Shown: positions 31,831 to 43,548, counted from the stretch's first letter. The stretch is 64,000 nt of DNA from Psococerastis gibbosa (GCA_963971405.1 OZ020484.1:53183151-53247150), one strand, 5' to 3'. Notes: generated by a model from the sequence alone, not told the origin. Translations and numbers: made by a program.

Positions 31831-34304
31831 CACACTTTTTTCTCAGTGTACAGCGTGTATTTTAAGAGCTATTCACAGAATGGTTTGGCCGGTATATTCG
31901 AGTATTCGAGTTAATATGCAGTGTTGCACATTGGAACAAGAAATTAGTCAATTTTGTTAGTTGCCTGATTCTTCTTAAGTGCTCCCCTAAAATCTAAACC
32001 ACTTTTACGCATCAAGTCATAAGCCACGCAGTAAAAATCGTACTATTTGTTGGCAGCCACTTAACACTTAAAATAAATGCCATAAATCGCAAAACAACAA
32101 AAATATTCGCGTCAAGTTATAAAACTCCATGAACTGTCACAAAACCCATTTCTTATATTTTCAACTAAACTTGAGAGAAAATAAAAAATAGCTTCTGTAT
32201 TCAAAGGAAAGAATCATTCTCGGATAGTAGTTCAAAAGTGGGCGGGAAAGTAAGATTTTTTTTGGTCGTTCGAGGGGGGCTACAGTTCACCGATACCGCA
32301 AAAGTTTTCTCATTTGTAGAAGAGATTCTGTCACCACCCCCACTGGCAAATAAGTGGAGGGCCTTTCTTGGTGACAGCAAGTATTTACGAGGGTGAAACA
32401 AAAGAAGTGGGGGATAATGGACCAAGTATAGGAGCAGTCAAGTGCCATGCTGTTTACCCCACGACAGCTCCTCTTAACTTGTTTGTCGGGATCACACTTG
32501 TGGTCCAATCAAACGTTTTATAACATAACCCAAATAGACAGGTACAATAACAATCCGTAGCTTATCGATTTTATTGACACACACAACATTATTAGCAAGC
32601 AGAGTGGCTACCAGTGACCACATATCCCCAAGGCATCAATCGTCGTATTTCGTATATACCTAGGTAGAAATCTATGAAATGCTGCGGCTACACAGGCCGT
32701 GTCGCTGACTGGTTGCTGAAAGCCCTTTTCTGGACGAAAAACGTAAAGCGCGTAAGCAATAAAAGCATTAAAAAAATACAGAATACATATCGTCCGCGAG
32801 TGATTATCCCCGAGCAAGACACAAAAAATGGGCCACCATTGTGCATACGATAGCATGCTGACCTTTTCACATTTCATTGGAAATATTTGCCATCATGCAT
32901 GACTCGTTTCCATTGATATTGCAGCTAGGCCAAGTCAAGTGAAAATGCGATTCGGCTGATTATCGTTTATGTATCGTATCTCCATATTGCCAACTCAGCC
33001 TTGTGTGTACCATCAATAATTCGTTCATTTCCTGGATGAATATATCCTATATTTTTTATTGTCTCTAACGCTAATTGTTGTATGTAATGTTCAAGTTAAG
33101 AATTAAAGGAATTCACATTAAACCAAATATGAAAATTGGATTTAAATAATATTGTTAAAAATAATTATTTGAACTAATGACTATGACAACCCGATGGGGG
33201 TCACAGCAGGAATGGCTGTTGGCTGCAATGGTTATTTCTAGTGTATAAAGTCAAAGGTTTCCGTTTCCCTAATACAAATGTGCCAGGTTAAAAACCTTTT
33301 GACCCTGATTATTTTCACTCGATCCTACCAAAAGTCCTGTAACCCCCTGTAATAAATTAGTGCGCGGCCACGTATACCATGGCATGCACAATAATACGTA
33401 TTTGGCAATTTTGAATATTTCTGAATATAACATGATGTAAGTAGGCTACGGTAGGTACTAACGATAGGTACTACCCGTACGCAATAAAATTGAGCCCTGT
33501 TTTTCGGATGTTCCGTGTTGAGATGTTGTTCAGATTGTCATGTTCACTGTTTAGTTCGTGATGAGACTTTGGACTTGGACTTGCAACCTATCCAATGGTT
33601 TCTGGACCAAAAATAAACAAATATATAGCCTACTGTAAAGTGGGCTAAATTAAATTAAAATAATTTCGACAATTCCAAAGTATAACATAACTAAATTTTT
33701 GGGAGCACTAGTAGCCTATATTTTATTTTTGACTCGACCCCAGATACTAATTTATTATTTAGTGAAATAATTTGCAAAAGTGAAGCCATCATGACATATA
33801 TTTTTAATCTAGGAATGTTTATACTACATTAATACGAAAACTTTAAATTAATGAAGTTAGTTTGGGCGAGGGCCGGTCTTGGTTCAGTTTAGTGGAGGGG
33901 AGGGGGGGGGGAGGGAGGGTTTCAGCAAACTTTATATCGCGGTTTCAGCTGGTCGCCTCAATAAAATTAATAAGTTTGCAGCCCCTTTTGGATACTAAGC
34001 GTACTATGAGTTCAGTGCGCATGATATAGAATATAATGCAGCTAACTCACGATTTGTTAAATTTGTTGCCATATTGTGTTGTTTTGTTCATTGAGGAATA
34101 TCATCTGAGTTAAGGCCAATAGTGTCCTAAATTGGAAAGAGATGGAACATTCACTTATATTTTAGGGAGATTCATCTACCTATTGAGATGGCGACCAATG
34201 ATCGACTTTCGGAAAATTTCTTCACAACTTTTCATTTCATGACTCCCTGAGCCTAAAACCACCCTCCGTTCAAAATCTGATACATACATGTGTATGTATT
34301 GTAT
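31831..34304. other. No recognisable gene or element
   Basis: AT-rich DNA with a G-run/GGGA patch at 33896-33920. Minus-strand frames at 32201-32877 are short, mutually overlapping and without motif. Confidence 0.45.
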
Positions 34305-34460
34305 ATCTATATATATAAAAATGTTCATTCCGTTTGTGTATTCTTCAAAAATCAAAAAGTTCTGCACCGATCGAGCAAAAATTTTAGTATGATATATAAT
34401 CCGCATCAAGGATGGTTTTTATCTAATTTTTGCATCAGTCACATATCTGCGACTGCAAAA
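34305..34460 (+). mobile_element. Possible Helitron-like 5' segment
   Basis: Begins ATCTATATATATAAAAATG, then AAAGTTCTGCACCGATCGAG, analogous to the 'CTGGACCGATTT' following the same start at 25551. An A-run (34458-34473) follows. A class call rests only on the 5' style. Confidence 0.25.
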
Positions 34461-34564
34461 AAAAAAAAAAAAGTGTTCTTAAGACCGCACGGCAGAAGTG
34501 AAACTTCATTGGCAATCCCAATCAATTTATAACTTATCCCAACAAAAACTGGCAAATGAAGTAG

Positions 34565-34742
34565 GACATGTAGAGAACTGGTACAGATTCTGACTTTCCC
34601 CCGAATGGTTGTTGGTTCGAGCTCCACACTGGCTACTAAAGCAAGCGGCCTTTTCTAGTTGATTGTAAGAGAGGGCTTTATAGCCCTAACTCCGCTAGGT
34701 TGGCTTAGTAATAGAACAAGAAAAGTCCTTATTTATTTATTT
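34565..34742 (+). mobile_element. tRNA-derived SINE, copy 1
   Basis: The head includes ACTGGTACAGATTCTGAC and GTTGGTTCGAGCTCC, a good B box. The body ends with TAACTCCGCTAGGTTGGCTT, AGTAATAGAACAA and an (ATTT) tail. The same body and head, diverged, lie at 48598-48757. A small hairpin GGGCTTTATAGCCC lies in the body. Confidence 0.65.
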
Positions 34743-35074
34743 CGATATCGTCATTAAGGCTAGAATACAATTACTGAGTCGCCTATTCGTATGAAAATAA
34801 GACGTTCCTGGAGAAGTTGTGCTATTTTTTAGGTTAAGAGCCAGGCCAAGTAATCAAAAACGCAGCCATATATTTTGAAAAATCCTGTGACCTATGAACT
34901 TGACCCTCATCCCTATCTCATAACTTTAAATGGCCAAAGAACTTGGCCAAATTTAAGATCTCATTACTTTGAATGGCTAAACTTTTTGCAAGATCGGTGT
35001 TACTGGTGTTAGGAACTTGGCCTGTTTTTACACGAAGTGTTTTTGTTGGGATCTAATAACTTTTTGCAGTAAGT
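34741..35074 (+). mobile_element. Foldback family FB2, half copy (single arm plus loop)
   Basis: Matches 58384-58690, that is, the loop and right arm of the foldback at 58100-58690. Shared phrases include ATACAATTACTG.GTCGCC, TTTTGAAAAATCCTGTGACC, CTCATCCCTATCTCATAAC and GCAAGATCGGTGTTA. Because the opposite arm is absent, it cannot fold. It directly follows the SINE tail. A short related piece lies at 35232-35305. Confidence 0.8.
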
Positions 35075-35530
35075 CAACTTGTGACCATAAAATATCTGCA
35101 ATCAGGAATGCTCTGGTCAACGACGTTGCTCAGGAATCATTTAAGAATATGTTGATTTTGATATGGGCATAATAATTCAGAAAGGTCGAAAGATTTCAAC
35201 GGCACTTGGACAACAAAAGCAACAATAGCAACAGGCATCATGCCTATGAACTTGGCCCGTTTTTACGCGGACAGTTTTTGTTTAGATATCACTACTTTTT
35301 TCAGTCCTATAGAATTTGCTATAAACTACCTACTGTTCGCCCAGAAAAGTTTGCAAATGCACATTAGAATATCCCGTAATGCTTTCCCAAGTCCCGCCTC
35401 TCCATGTACCTATAAATTCCCTATGCTGCATTTTCAAATCAGATGGAACTACTTTGCATGTGTTTGTATACACAAAACTTACGGGGGTTCCATTCCAAAT
35501 TTAATGCATTCAGGTCACAAGTGGACATTG
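35075..35530. other. No recognisable gene
   Basis: Includes the short FB2-related piece at 35232-35305 (ATGAACTTGGCCCGTTTTTA); otherwise nothing recognised. Confidence 0.5.
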
Positions 35531-35811
35531 CTTATTTTTTTTAGCTAAAATTGTCGATCTGTTCCGCTTTTTACCAATTCACGACTCCAATGTCAAAATT
35601 AAAATTAAAATTTTCTGAATGTTAGTTAATTGTCTTCAACTAATGTAGCAACGTTAGTGGAACTGTTTTAGGATCATCATAGAACAAAATCAAAGCAATA
35701 TTTATTGTTATAAATATTATTAGTGCGTTTCTTGAATCTGAGAAATTTATAAAATTTTCTTGTTACCATACTGTGTTATAAAATGGATCAACTTGAAAGT
35801 AGAAAGTTAAC

Positions 35812-36054
35812 TTAAGAGCGTTCGGGCCATAGAAAAGAGTTTCTGTGTATCACACCAATAAGGGTCTCGTCAAGGTATACAATACGCTTTCCTTCAGACC
35901 TGGCGTTCCGGATTCCTTGTAAATAAGTATAAGGCCAAGAAAGCATGCGTGGAGACTCGACCAAGACGTTGTATTTTGTCAAACATATTAAAAGTGCACA
36001 GCATTGAAATTGTGACATCTCTGTTTCTGCTGCACTTCTGATGCGTGTATACAT
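35812..36054 (-). pseudogene. DDE transposase remnant ('YLDET' block)
   Basis: An 80-codon frame containing VESPRMLSWPYTYLQGIR, then ARSEGKRIVYLDETLI and ending LWPERS. The order 'L..RP....WR..YL..IR..R.EG..I.YLDETW' is that of IS630/DDE_3-type transposases common in invertebrate genomes, where the D of YLDET is a catalytic Asp. Here W is replaced by L and everything downstream, including the last catalytic Glu, is missing; the frame stops ten bases before the inner edge of the left inverted repeat. It must be a deletion derivative. The family assignment rests on recall of the motif. Confidence 0.6.
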
Positions 36055-36629
36055 AATATAGTCTCCTCAACCGACTGGTTGTGTTTTTTATTTTATTACG
36101 TAAAACTTAACCAAGAAAAACATTTTCACAATGAGTACTGATGCGAGTACTAATTGATTACATTGATTTCTTTATATTATGGAGAAGTCTTTAGATATAT
36201 TGTATCTATCAGACCAAAATACTAATACTAGCAAATTGAAATTCATTTCTCTCGGAACTACTATTCATATAATATGGTAACTACAGTGCACAGATTGTTA
36301 ATTTACATGAAGTGAAGACGCCTAGTGATAAATACGCGGAGGTTCTCTTTGGGCATTAGGTAACGACCATCAAGCTCTAATATTTCTTTGTTGCAGGGTG
36401 TCCAAGCTGAACAGTCAGCATTCATCCTAGGATGAATATACATAAGTATGGGGTTCTTTATCATACTTTTATCACATTCGTCGAGATCGCGTAGTATTAT
36501 TGACGTCTTTTTTCCTTTAAATCTTTGTTGATTTTATACCTCTGTTATATCAGAATTGACGCATATCTGACAATTAATCACTGATATAACTTTCAACTTC
36601 CATAAATAGTTCGCAAAGGTTTAAGATCA

Positions 36630-36782
36630 TCATCCGTGTCTGCTAGTGAATTTGCTTGCCTTACCAAACTGTTTATGCGGAAATGTTGCTTCAGTTTCAC
36701 TGCTTTGGCCTTCTATCTTCCTCTTACTAGGCCTGCTTCCTTTGGTAAGACTTACCACTCTTTTCTGTGGTCTGAATGCCAT
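36630..36782 (-). pseudogene. Probable N-terminal transposase exon
   Basis: A 50-codon basic frame beginning MAFRPQKRVVSLTKGSRPSK right at the inner edge of the right inverted repeat and ending at a stop after FTSRHG. Basic residues and position suit the start of the transposase whose YLDET block lies at 35812-36054. Whether a splice donor or a deletion ends it cannot be seen. Confidence 0.4.
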
Positions 36783-37081
36783 TGTCTACTTTCAAATTGA
36801 TCCATTTTTTAATACAGTATAGGTCTAGTAAGAAGAACATTTTATAAATTTCTCAAATTCAAGAAACGCTCTAATAATATTTATAACAATAAATATTGCT
36901 TTTATTTTGTTCTATGATGACCCTAAGACCGTTCCACTAACGTTGCTACAGTAGTTGAAGACAATTAACAAACATTCAGAAAATTTTAATTTTAATTTTG
37001 ACATTGGAGTAGTGAATTCGTAAAAAGTGCAACAGATCGACAATTTTATCTGAAAAAATAAGTTGTCATGATTTTTAATGG

Positions 37082-38327
37082 TTTGAAGTGAGAGCGACAA
37101 CTCAGTTTTAGCATGTAGCGCACTCCCATGGCTCTTTTGGATCCTGAGTACAGCGCCCATGTTCAGAGGTTCCTCCCCAGGCCAATATGCCGTAGTTTAT
37201 ATGGCTCATTACAAGTGAGTGGTAGGCCTGGAGAGTTACCTCCGGAAGACCCACAGAGCTAAGGCGACTGACTACAAAGAGGCCACTATTTAGTTTTTTT
37301 AATAGCTGAGCCACGTGTTTGTTCCAGTTTAAGTCCTTGTCAACTTGCATTCCTAAGGATCTGACGCTGTCGGTTGCAGTTACTGGTTGTCCTGCTATGC
37401 GTGGGTATATGTCAAGCTCAGGTTGGGAGTTAGAGAACACTGTTAGTTGCGTTTTTGTTTCGTTTAGCAAGAGCCCATGTGTGGCAAATTCGAGTCTTAA
37501 GGCATCCAGCTTTTTAGTGCACTTTATCGCAGTTTCTTCTATTTTTTTTTTTTTTTAAATTGGTTTTAGGACGACTGCAAGTTAGGGCTTGCTTATATGC
37601 CCACCGAGACAATTGGTGTTTCGATTAAATATATTAATATATTAATGGGTTACACTGCCCTTGTATGATCATTAGTTCCTCTTCATTTGCTAAGCCGTTT
37701 AAGTTGCACTGAATGAAACGAGCCATCAATATTCTTCGTCACCTTCCCCCCCCCCTCCCCCAGCAAGGGCAATTGCCATTTCGATTTCAGTATCTGTTGT
37801 GTTTTGACTGGAATTTCCCCCGGTGTTTTTGCTGATCTTTTGCCTTTTGTTTAAAACTCGGACTTACCAGCTTGGTGGCTAACTTTCTTCTATTGAGGAC
37901 CAGTTAAGATGAGCGTAGTATCGTCCGCGAATATCAGCCTTTCGTTTTCATTACTTTCAAGTAGAGAGTTGACATAGAGTAGATAGAAAAGTGGTCCCAT
38001 AACGGAGCCTTGCCCTACGCCTATGTTGTTTGTAGCTACTTTTGATTGGTAATCCTCTGTCTGATCTTCCACTTCTGGATTTTGCTCTTGGATTTCTACG
38101 TATTGTTTTCGGTCAGATAGGAAGCTTGCGATCCAGTGTAATGCTTCTCCTCGTATACCGTAGCACACTAGCTTTTCCAGTAGTAGTATTTTATGCTGTA
38201 CGCAGTCGAATGCGGCTGTGAGATCTAGATAAGCGCCTATTGTGATGAGCTTTTTGACTTTGTTGATCAATATGTGCTCGAGTGCTTTGATGACAGCGTC
38301 AGTTGTCGATTTACCCTTTTCTAGTCG
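37082..38327 (-). pseudogene. Non-LTR retrotransposon, 5'-truncated, with nested insertion
   Basis: From the 5' side: KSTTDAVIKALEHILINKVK, then GAYLDLTAAFDCVQHKIL (block A), YGIRGEALHWIASFLSDRKQ, IGVGQGSVMGPLFYLLYVN (block B) and LIFADDTTLIL (block C, FADD) at 37890-38327; after the inserted segment 37544-37883, LDALRLEFATHGLLLNE, SVRSLGMQVDKDLNWNKHV and HSLVMSHINYGILAWGGTS (37108-37540). This is the RT plus downstream region of a Jockey/CR1-group LINE. Several frameshifts are present and the end is out of frame. A 3'-end fragment of the same family lies at 42358-42475. Confidence 0.85.
37544..37883 (-). mobile_element. Poly(A) retroposon nested in a LINE
   Basis: Flanked by an exact 11 bp duplication TTTCTTCTATT (37533-37543 and 37884-37894). 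On the minus strand the insert ends in an A-run of about 15 (37542-37556 on the plus strand), so it arrived by target-primed reverse transcription. Its 3' part reads CATATAAGCAAGCCCTAACT and TGCAGTCGTCCTAAAACC, resembling LINE 3' UTRs. A G-run (about 37745-37760) lies inside. No clear coding frame. Confidence 0.8.
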
Positions 38328-38329
38328 TC

Positions 38330-38515
38330 ATTGTTTGGAACACAAGAGTGTTTTGTGTGTTGATGTTGCGGTCGGGAAAATAATGAAGTATTTTTTTATG
38401 TTTTATTACCGTACATACTGTATGTACATAACGTAGGTAGAGTAAAGGAAGAGCAGGGTCTGCGGAATCTCCCTACACCTGATCGGCCAAAGCCGAAAGG
38501 GATTTTTTTAATTTG
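38330..38515 (+). repeat. Dispersed repeat, copy 2
   Basis: Shares GGAACACAAGAGTGTTTTG, GGTCGGGAAAATAAT and GGAATCTCCCTACACCTGAT plus a T-run end with 62645-62815; the last part also matches 16861-16950 inverted. Confidence 0.8.
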
Positions 38516-39167
38516 ACGGTCCACTGGCCGAGTCTTCCTATTGCCCGGTCTTCTTTAACCCAGCCAGAATGCGACTTGGAGCCATGACGGGATTAACATT
38601 CATTATATATTTATTATTTACGCTATTGTATTGAAAATCGGTGCAACATAAAATTATCTAATCAAATCTAATCTAACTGTCGTTTGGAAGTGTCCGAGGC
38701 GTAAAATAAATAAATAAATAATCAAATCCATATAGGCCTATTACTCTGTTACATTATACAATCAAGTAATCAACAAGTACAAGTAATCAACAAGAAAGTA
38801 TACGGTATACTAATAGTAAAATCGTCAAAATCAGGTAGTTCTGTCATTGTCATTGTGCTAGTGCCTCAGTCACAGTTTAGAAAGCTTTCTTTTAAAGATG
38901 GTTTCTAAGAAATTTAGGGAAGTTAGTAGCATTTCTCGCCACTCTCAGTTCATTCGGGAGTCTTTTTAAGGCAGGTGAATCCTTGAAGTATAGGATCCAG
39001 TCGCTCGCACTTGGCTGTGCGTTATGTGGCTTTACAAAGTCTCCCCCTCTTCACGTGTCGTAGGTGTGGGTGTTCTGTTTAAATTTCTCCCACACCACAG
39101 GCCTTTAGATATGCAAAAATGCATCTATATACAGTATGTAAAAACTTGGGGCTGTCATGACTTTCAG
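38516..39167. other. No recognisable gene; possible LINE 3' fragment
   Basis: 38560-38720 has TTATTTACGCTATTGTATTG and ends with AATCTAATCTAAC and (AAAT) runs, similar in style to LINE 3' tails but not assignable. Confidence 0.4.
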
Positions 39168-39399
39168 AATAGAATAGAATAGAATATTTATTAAATGCCA
39201 AATACAGAAATAAATCGATCCAATACCGAAGGCATTTACAATAAAAACATAGCAAATAACAATTTACAACACAGAAATATTCAAAATTAAAATTAAAAGT
39301 AATTACGTAAGCATTAATAGGCAATCGTCAATTAAAAAAACCCCGTAAACAAATTTTAAACAGAGGTAGGCTGCACCGTGTTCGTTGACTGTTTTTAAA

Positions 39400-39988
39400 A
39401 TTCTAGACAGTGGGGCCTTGGATAGTGAATCAGCCACAAACAGAGTTCTAAAATCTTGTGTTCCTCACATTGACTCTGAGCTGAACCCTTTCGAGTATAG
39501 TGGGGGCATCTAGCATACTGTTTATTAACTTGTGGAAGAATATACAGTCCGCAGACACCCTCCTTTTCCTGAGCGAGCTCATCTCAAACTCAACAAGAAG
39601 TTGGGAGGTTCTAATCGGATGATTGGCGTAGTGGGGATAGATCCCGTGCCGCCTGAAATGGAGATAGCGCAGAAAGCGCTTTTGAACCTTCTCAATCGAA
39701 ATTAACAGGGATCTGGGAAATCTTCCACAAGTCTGGATAAATAGAGGACTTAATGCAAAGGTTAAACAGAAAACACAAAGGTTTGGCTAACCAAATGTCA
39801 CAGGCCTTATAAAGAAAGGATGAAATCAGATCCGGACCACAAGAAAGGGAGACTTTAAGTTTTTTAAGAGCAGCGACTACTTCATCCTCAGTAATAAAGA
39901 CACTTTCAAATACATTTGAAGTGCTCGGTAAAATGTTATCAAGAATACAATCAAGATTATTGTCCTCAATATTCAAGGAACCAAACAT
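39400..39988 (-). pseudogene. RT fingers fused to LINE C-terminus
   Basis: The 98-codon frame 39692-39988 has VFITEDEVVAALKKLKVSLS, CGPDLISSFLYKAC and SIYPDLWKISQIP, the first RT block. At 39705 another frame takes over with ISIEKVQKRFLRYLHFRRHG, SSLRKRRVSADCIFFHKLIN and PTILERVQLRVNVRN, the usual end of Jockey/CR1-type ORF2. The intervening catalytic palm and thumb are gone, so this junction is an internal deletion. Confidence 0.75.
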
Positions 39989-40435
39989 ATTAGCAAACTC
40001 TGATGCTATGTCACCAGGGTTTGAAAAAACATTATCGTTGAAAGAAAGGGAGTTAGGAGTACATTTTTTTTCGTCCAGTTTGTCCCTGGTGAAATTCCAT
40101 ACTTTCTTGGGATCCTTTGAAATATCAGATTCACAATGTATGGAAAAACAACGGTATGCAGTTTTTATCTACAATTTAATACTCTTCCTGAGAGACTTGT
40201 AGCGGTTAAATATGCTTGTTGGTGCATTGGGAACACCCTTCATTTTATCAAAACATTTTATTTTCTTTATGGTCAGTTATTATTTTTTTTATATAGTAGG
40301 ATGGGTATCTTTTGTCCAATGATACTTTAGTTTTAGGAACAATTCCATCTAGTTGTGAGTATAAAATATCGTAAAACACATTACATGCGTCATTGGCATC
40401 AGCTATTGAAAACAATGTACTAAAATCAGCATATC

Positions 40436-41118
40436 TTATTGCATTGATACGAGTTGAAAACTGTCAGCCCCACTAAAATTGTATTTATCCTTGCCCGTAG
40501 AGTTAAACGACGAACGTGATGTAGTCTTATTAATAAAACAGCCTAGCGACGGATGGTGTGAATCCTCTTTAACCAAAGAAGCAACGCTTCTGTTTACAAT
40601 AGCTGGGGCTGTCCCCAGAATAAGGTCCAGAATGCGTCCCATGGCATTCTTGACACAGTTATGTTGGACCAGGCTAAACCGTTCCATAAAATCATAGAAC
40701 ATAGCATACTCAGATGACGGACTATCGGTTGGTATGTAGACGCAGGACATGAGAAATTTCGATCCAAAGATGGATACATATATAAAAATAGCATCGACAT
40801 TTTTGCTATTGTAAGTGATTGGGCTCTTCAGAAGTTATTTCTGATGGCGATGAGAACGCCCCCTCCCCTATCCTTATTAGACTGCGACTTATCATTGTCA
40901 CAACGAAAAACTTGAAATGAGGTGGGAAAATTTTCGGAACTTTGAAATGAGGGATTCAGCCACGTTTCAGTCAGAAAAAATACATCAGTCACTGAACAAT
41001 CTGTTTGCACAGAATTAAAAATATTCCTGATTTTCGTTCGAAGCCCTCGCATATTTTGGTAATAAAAAGATAGACGATTACCGATACTGGCACAATTTAT
41101 TAGCGGAATTTTTATCAA
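40436..41118 (-). pseudogene. APE-type endonuclease domain of the LINE
   Basis: Two frames. 40828-41118 holds SFYYQNMRGLRTKIRNIF, VFFLTETWL (catalytic Glu) and DRGGGVLIAI. 40436-40750 holds the distal part VYIPTDSPSSEY, GRILDLIL and EDSHHPSLGC, where SHH stands for the catalytic 'D/S H' end. These are the conserved blocks of apurinic-like LINE endonucleases in the right order. The frame break near 40800 and the downstream deletion make it non-functional. Confidence 0.8.
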
Positions 41119-41448
41119 GATGTTCTCTTTCTCCCCCGTACCAGTGATAAAAAAGGAGCACGACTCATCTTAGGGGTTGTATCTACCGTGACCCATTATC
41201 ACTTAAATTGAATTACCTTCACAAGGTACGGTGGTCTATATGGTTTACATGTAATTCAGCCTTTGAAATAATGTTATTGACAACCCCAAGTGTGGCTTGT
41301 GCAACATCATCAGTGAGGACGGTGGAAACCGGATTATTCAAAAAGGAATCGACGATAGTCTGAGCCAGAACAGATTTGATCCTCTTTGAAAACTGACTTG
41401 CATTTTTATCATAAGCGTTCAGTGATGAGATATCAACATTTCTGTAGT

Positions 41449-42355
41449 TTATGTCAAAATCTTTATAACTTCATTCACCGTCCATATATCATTATTTAGG
41501 TAACGCTTGTGATAACTATATGGAATATTAAGTACAGTTATTTTGCAATTTTTAGTTTTAGACAATGTGTGAATAGTACGGCGGATGCCTATTGGGAAGC
41601 GATTGATACTAGAAATATCATTGCTACCACCCAGAATAAAAATTTCATCATTATTGTTAAAATTTTGACTTAAACTCTGTACATTATTAATGACGCAAGA
41701 TAATTTAGCGTAAGGTTTAGTAATGACCAGGGGTTTCGCATCCACGCTGCATTTTTTAAAAAGTTAAAAAGGAACCAAGCCCTTTACTATTTTCATCCCC
41801 TAGTACTAGGATGCGACGAGGAGTGAAATTATCAGTATTTGAAAATAAAGTTGGGTTGTTTGGGGATGATTCGTTCAACGGGGCAGGAAATTGAACCACA
41901 CTCATAGCTTTCTCAACCAATACTTCACACGCGGAATGGGTAACGGATTTGTGCACTCTAGGGCGTGGTAATGCATAGGGCTCTTGTTCCTTAAGAGACG
42001 GTAAACTACAGCAATCTAAGATGCTACTTATGGTCGATCTATCCTTCTCTAAGAGTAATCTCAATTCATTAATTGTATTGCCATGATCCTTCATATCCAA
42101 CAACATACAGTGTTTTTCTTGGCGATACTGCTTACAAAGATGAAGATTGGCCTTATAAGACCGTTCCATATCATCATATTGCATATTCCTATCGTTAAGA
42201 TGAAGCTGAAGCTTATCTAATATGTCGAAGATATTGGCGATGTTGGCCACCAAATTATTGAAGCAATCAACATCATCAAAATTGACCCGGTTACTCTCAG
42301 TTGGTCAAAAACAGTACTTTCCAACTTCTCAATATCAATATCTTTAGTTATTCTA
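41449..42355 (-). pseudogene. LINE ORF1 protein: coiled coil plus SGNH esterase-like domain
   Basis: 41756-42253, open 5' to about 42290, begins FDDVDCFNNLVANIANIFDI, continues with a Leu-rich, charged coiled-coil stretch (INELRLLLEKDRST) and ends with RRILVLGDENSKGL, the SGNH block I. The next frame (41449-41745) has EIFILGGSNDISSI, the GxxND block III. The N-terminal DIDIEKLESTVFDQL near 42300-42355 is in a third frame. SGNH ORF1 proteins of CR1/L2 elements are RNA-binding, trimer-forming partners of the RT. The catalytic Ser of block I (GDS) reads GDE here, so esterase activity is unlikely. Confidence 0.7.
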
Positions 42356-42357
42356 TG

Positions 42358-42475
42358 TTATGAAGTGAGAGCGACAACTGTCACAAGGTTCTATACAGGT
42401 CTCTTTTGGAGCCGAGTACATCGTCCATATTTCCTGCGGAGGTCTCTGTGCCAAAACTTATATTGAGGGGGAAAT
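42358..42475 (-). pseudogene. 3' fragment of the 37082-38327 LINE family
   Basis: GAAGTGAGAGCGACAACT, GAGTACA.CG.CCAT and the AGGTCTC/AGGTTCC phrases align with 37085-37175. It is adjacent to, and on the same strand as, the esterase-ORF1 element. Confidence 0.65.
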
Positions 42476-42726
42476 ATTGAAATAATTACTTTTTATTATT
42501 AATTTAATTCCAAATGAAATAGAAACAAAGTGTATACGTAAAACTTTATTGCGGGAAACTTACTTTTGTAACTATTGACACGTTGTCTTATTAGTCGTCT
42601 GCTCTTATATTAAGAATGCACAATGACAATGATTGCCTAATCTCTTTTCCCCAAAAAGATAAAAATAAGCTACATCATTATTTTATTTTATTTATTTATT
42701 GTATTTAATTATAAATAATTAATTAA

Positions 42727-43513
42727 TTATTGTAAGTAAACTGAATTATTTTTATACAAACATAAATCACCATTACATTGCAAAAAGCCTAAGCTTTTGA
42801 CAAAGTCATTAAATTCCATATTCCAACATTTATCTGCCTGTTTAAGTCCATATAGAGCTTTGTTAAGTTTAAGAACATGATTCGGTTTTATATTCGTGCC
42901 CTCAGGAGGATAAATATATACAGGAGTTGGCAATTTACCATTCAAGAAAGCTGAATTGACATCTAACACTTGAAAGTTGAACCCTTTCTGATTCCCTATT
43001 TCAAGAAAAAATCTTATTGTGGTCATAATTACAACCAGAGTATAAATTTCGCTTCTACCAAAACTTTTTCTTTGTTCAAAACCTCTGCAAACAAGTCTAG
43101 ATTTGTATTTGTTTTCTCCGTTTTCATTATTCTTTTTTTTAAACACCCATCCGCATTTGGTACTTAAAATTTGATCTTTAACACTAGGGTTTCCAACAAT
43201 ATCTCATGTGTTGTTTGTTTTTATTGAATTCAATTCTCGTTTTATAGCTTTTAACCACAAATTATTTTCTTCACAACATATAGCTTCATTGTAACTCATA
43301 GGTATGCCATTCACAAACTCCTCCGCACATAGTGCCATATTTAATTCATAATCATATAAATTCTCTGGAATTCTGATTATTCTCTTAGGTCTACCACTTT
43401 TATTTACATTTGTCTTACTTTCATAAATAGTTTCGTTTTCAATAACAACATTTGACTCAACTTCGATTTCATGATCTGATTCTGATTTGTCATATTCAAT
43501 GCTGATTTTAGGA

Positions 43514-43548
<35 letters not shown>

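Larger units (their letters stand above)
35531..37062 (-). mobile_element. DNA transposon with about 270 bp inverted repeats (internally deleted)
   Basis: 35531-35802 and 36785-37062 are inverted copies, sharing CTTATTTTTT at the tips, AAAATTGTCGATCTGTT, GACATTGGAGT-type and ATTTATTGTTATAAATATTA phrases, with modest divergence. The 980 bp interior carries remnants of a minus-strand transposase whose start and stop lie directly inside the two repeats. Target duplications are not certain. Confidence 0.8.
39168..42355 (-). mobile_element. Esterase-ORF1 non-LTR retrotransposon, internally deleted
   Basis: On the minus strand: ORF1 (41449-42355), endonuclease (40436-41118), the start of RT (39692-39988), then directly the distal C-terminal region (39400-39705) and a tail of TTCTA units (39168-39187). 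The catalytic RT blocks are missing at one junction near 39700-39715. All frames carry further lesions. The SGNH-type ORF1 plus APE endonuclease layout is that of CR1-group LINEs. The tail type is shared with 21630-23590. Confidence 0.85.
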
